This document shows positions 55,086 to 55,103 of a DNA stretch of 55,103 bases, in pieces (the first letter of the stretch is position 1; the number at the start of each line of letters is the position of its first letter). The stretch covers positions 1 to 55,103 of the forward strand of contig NZ_PXWF02000325.1 in the NCBI RefSeq assembly GCF_003011895.2, read 5' to 3'. The translations under genes were made by a program, and so were the position numbers. The stretch comes from Massilia glaciei. GTDB lineage: Bacteria; Pseudomonadota; Gammaproteobacteria; Burkholderiales; Burkholderiaceae_D. The notes beneath the pieces were generated by a model. The model searched no databases. It had not been told where the DNA came from and was given only the letters and a program-made list of their open reading frames with translations.

Positions 55086-55103
55086 AATCCACCGGACTTA
55101 ACG

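Larger units (their letters stand above)
54810..55103. other. Gene-free right end of the window with palindromic repeats
   Basis: No gene is supported. The right part has three GGGTCAGACCC-type repeats, listed separately. The left part should hold the peroxiredoxin promoter. Confidence 0.5.

Overview
The window is high-GC bacterial chromosome. Gene content and order suggest a betaproteobacterium of the Oxalobacteraceae, probably Massilia-like. Pointers are the rpsF-priB-rpsR-rplI-dnaB order, the run lpxC, dciA, secA, argJ, mutT, yacG, zapD, coaE, pilD, pilC, pilB, and DciA as the likely helicase loader. The genus is inferred from general knowledge; no database search was possible.

Layout. 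1-3251: ribosomal and replication operon. 3426-5076: DUF47 regulator and PiT phosphate transporter. 5311-6314: remains of a lipoprotein gene carrying an HExxH motif in a displaced frame. 6703-9125: orphan GspE/PilB-like ATPase gene with two single-base frame changes. 9644-10732: transaldolase. 10800-15524: BMP-type nucleoside ABC transporter. 15564-23177 (minus): MipA/OmpV protein, S1/P1 nuclease, 5'-nucleotidase lipoprotein, Oar-like TonB-dependent receptor. 23615-26333: unknown membrane protein, a 107-residue unknown protein and a CheY-like regulator. 26489-36329: purine catabolism (exported adenosine deaminase, guanine deaminase, XdhCBA, PuuE allantoinase, HIU hydrolase). 36471-38715: solitary ClpP-like protein and a CorC/HlyC-type protein. 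38918-44592: pilBCD, coaE, zapD, yacG. 44681-54809: mutT, DUF815 ATPase, argJ, membrane protein, secA, dciA, lpxC, DMT exporter, peroxiredoxin. The last 300 bases hold palindromic repeats and no gene.

How the genes fit together. From 10.8 to 36.3 kb the genes read as one nutritional theme. A secreted nuclease would make 5'-nucleotides, a lipoprotein nucleotidase would remove phosphate, a BMP-ABC system would import nucleosides, and deaminases plus XDH would drive purines to urate. HIU hydrolase and allantoinase handle later steps. Urate oxidase, OHCU decarboxylase and allantoate-degrading enzymes are not in the window. PiT could take up the released phosphate.

The most unusual non-coding signals are these. 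Several genes (dnaB, xdhA, xdhC, puuE, the GspE-like gene, the ClpP-like gene) have short tandem repeats laid across the stop codon, with unit lengths that are not multiples of three, so stops recur in other frames. A 175-bp imperfect palindrome overlaps the end of the ClpP-like gene. Three copies of a roughly 117-bp element with terminal inverted repeats lie between xdhA and puuE. I saw no rRNA or tRNA genes, no CRISPR array and no transposase.
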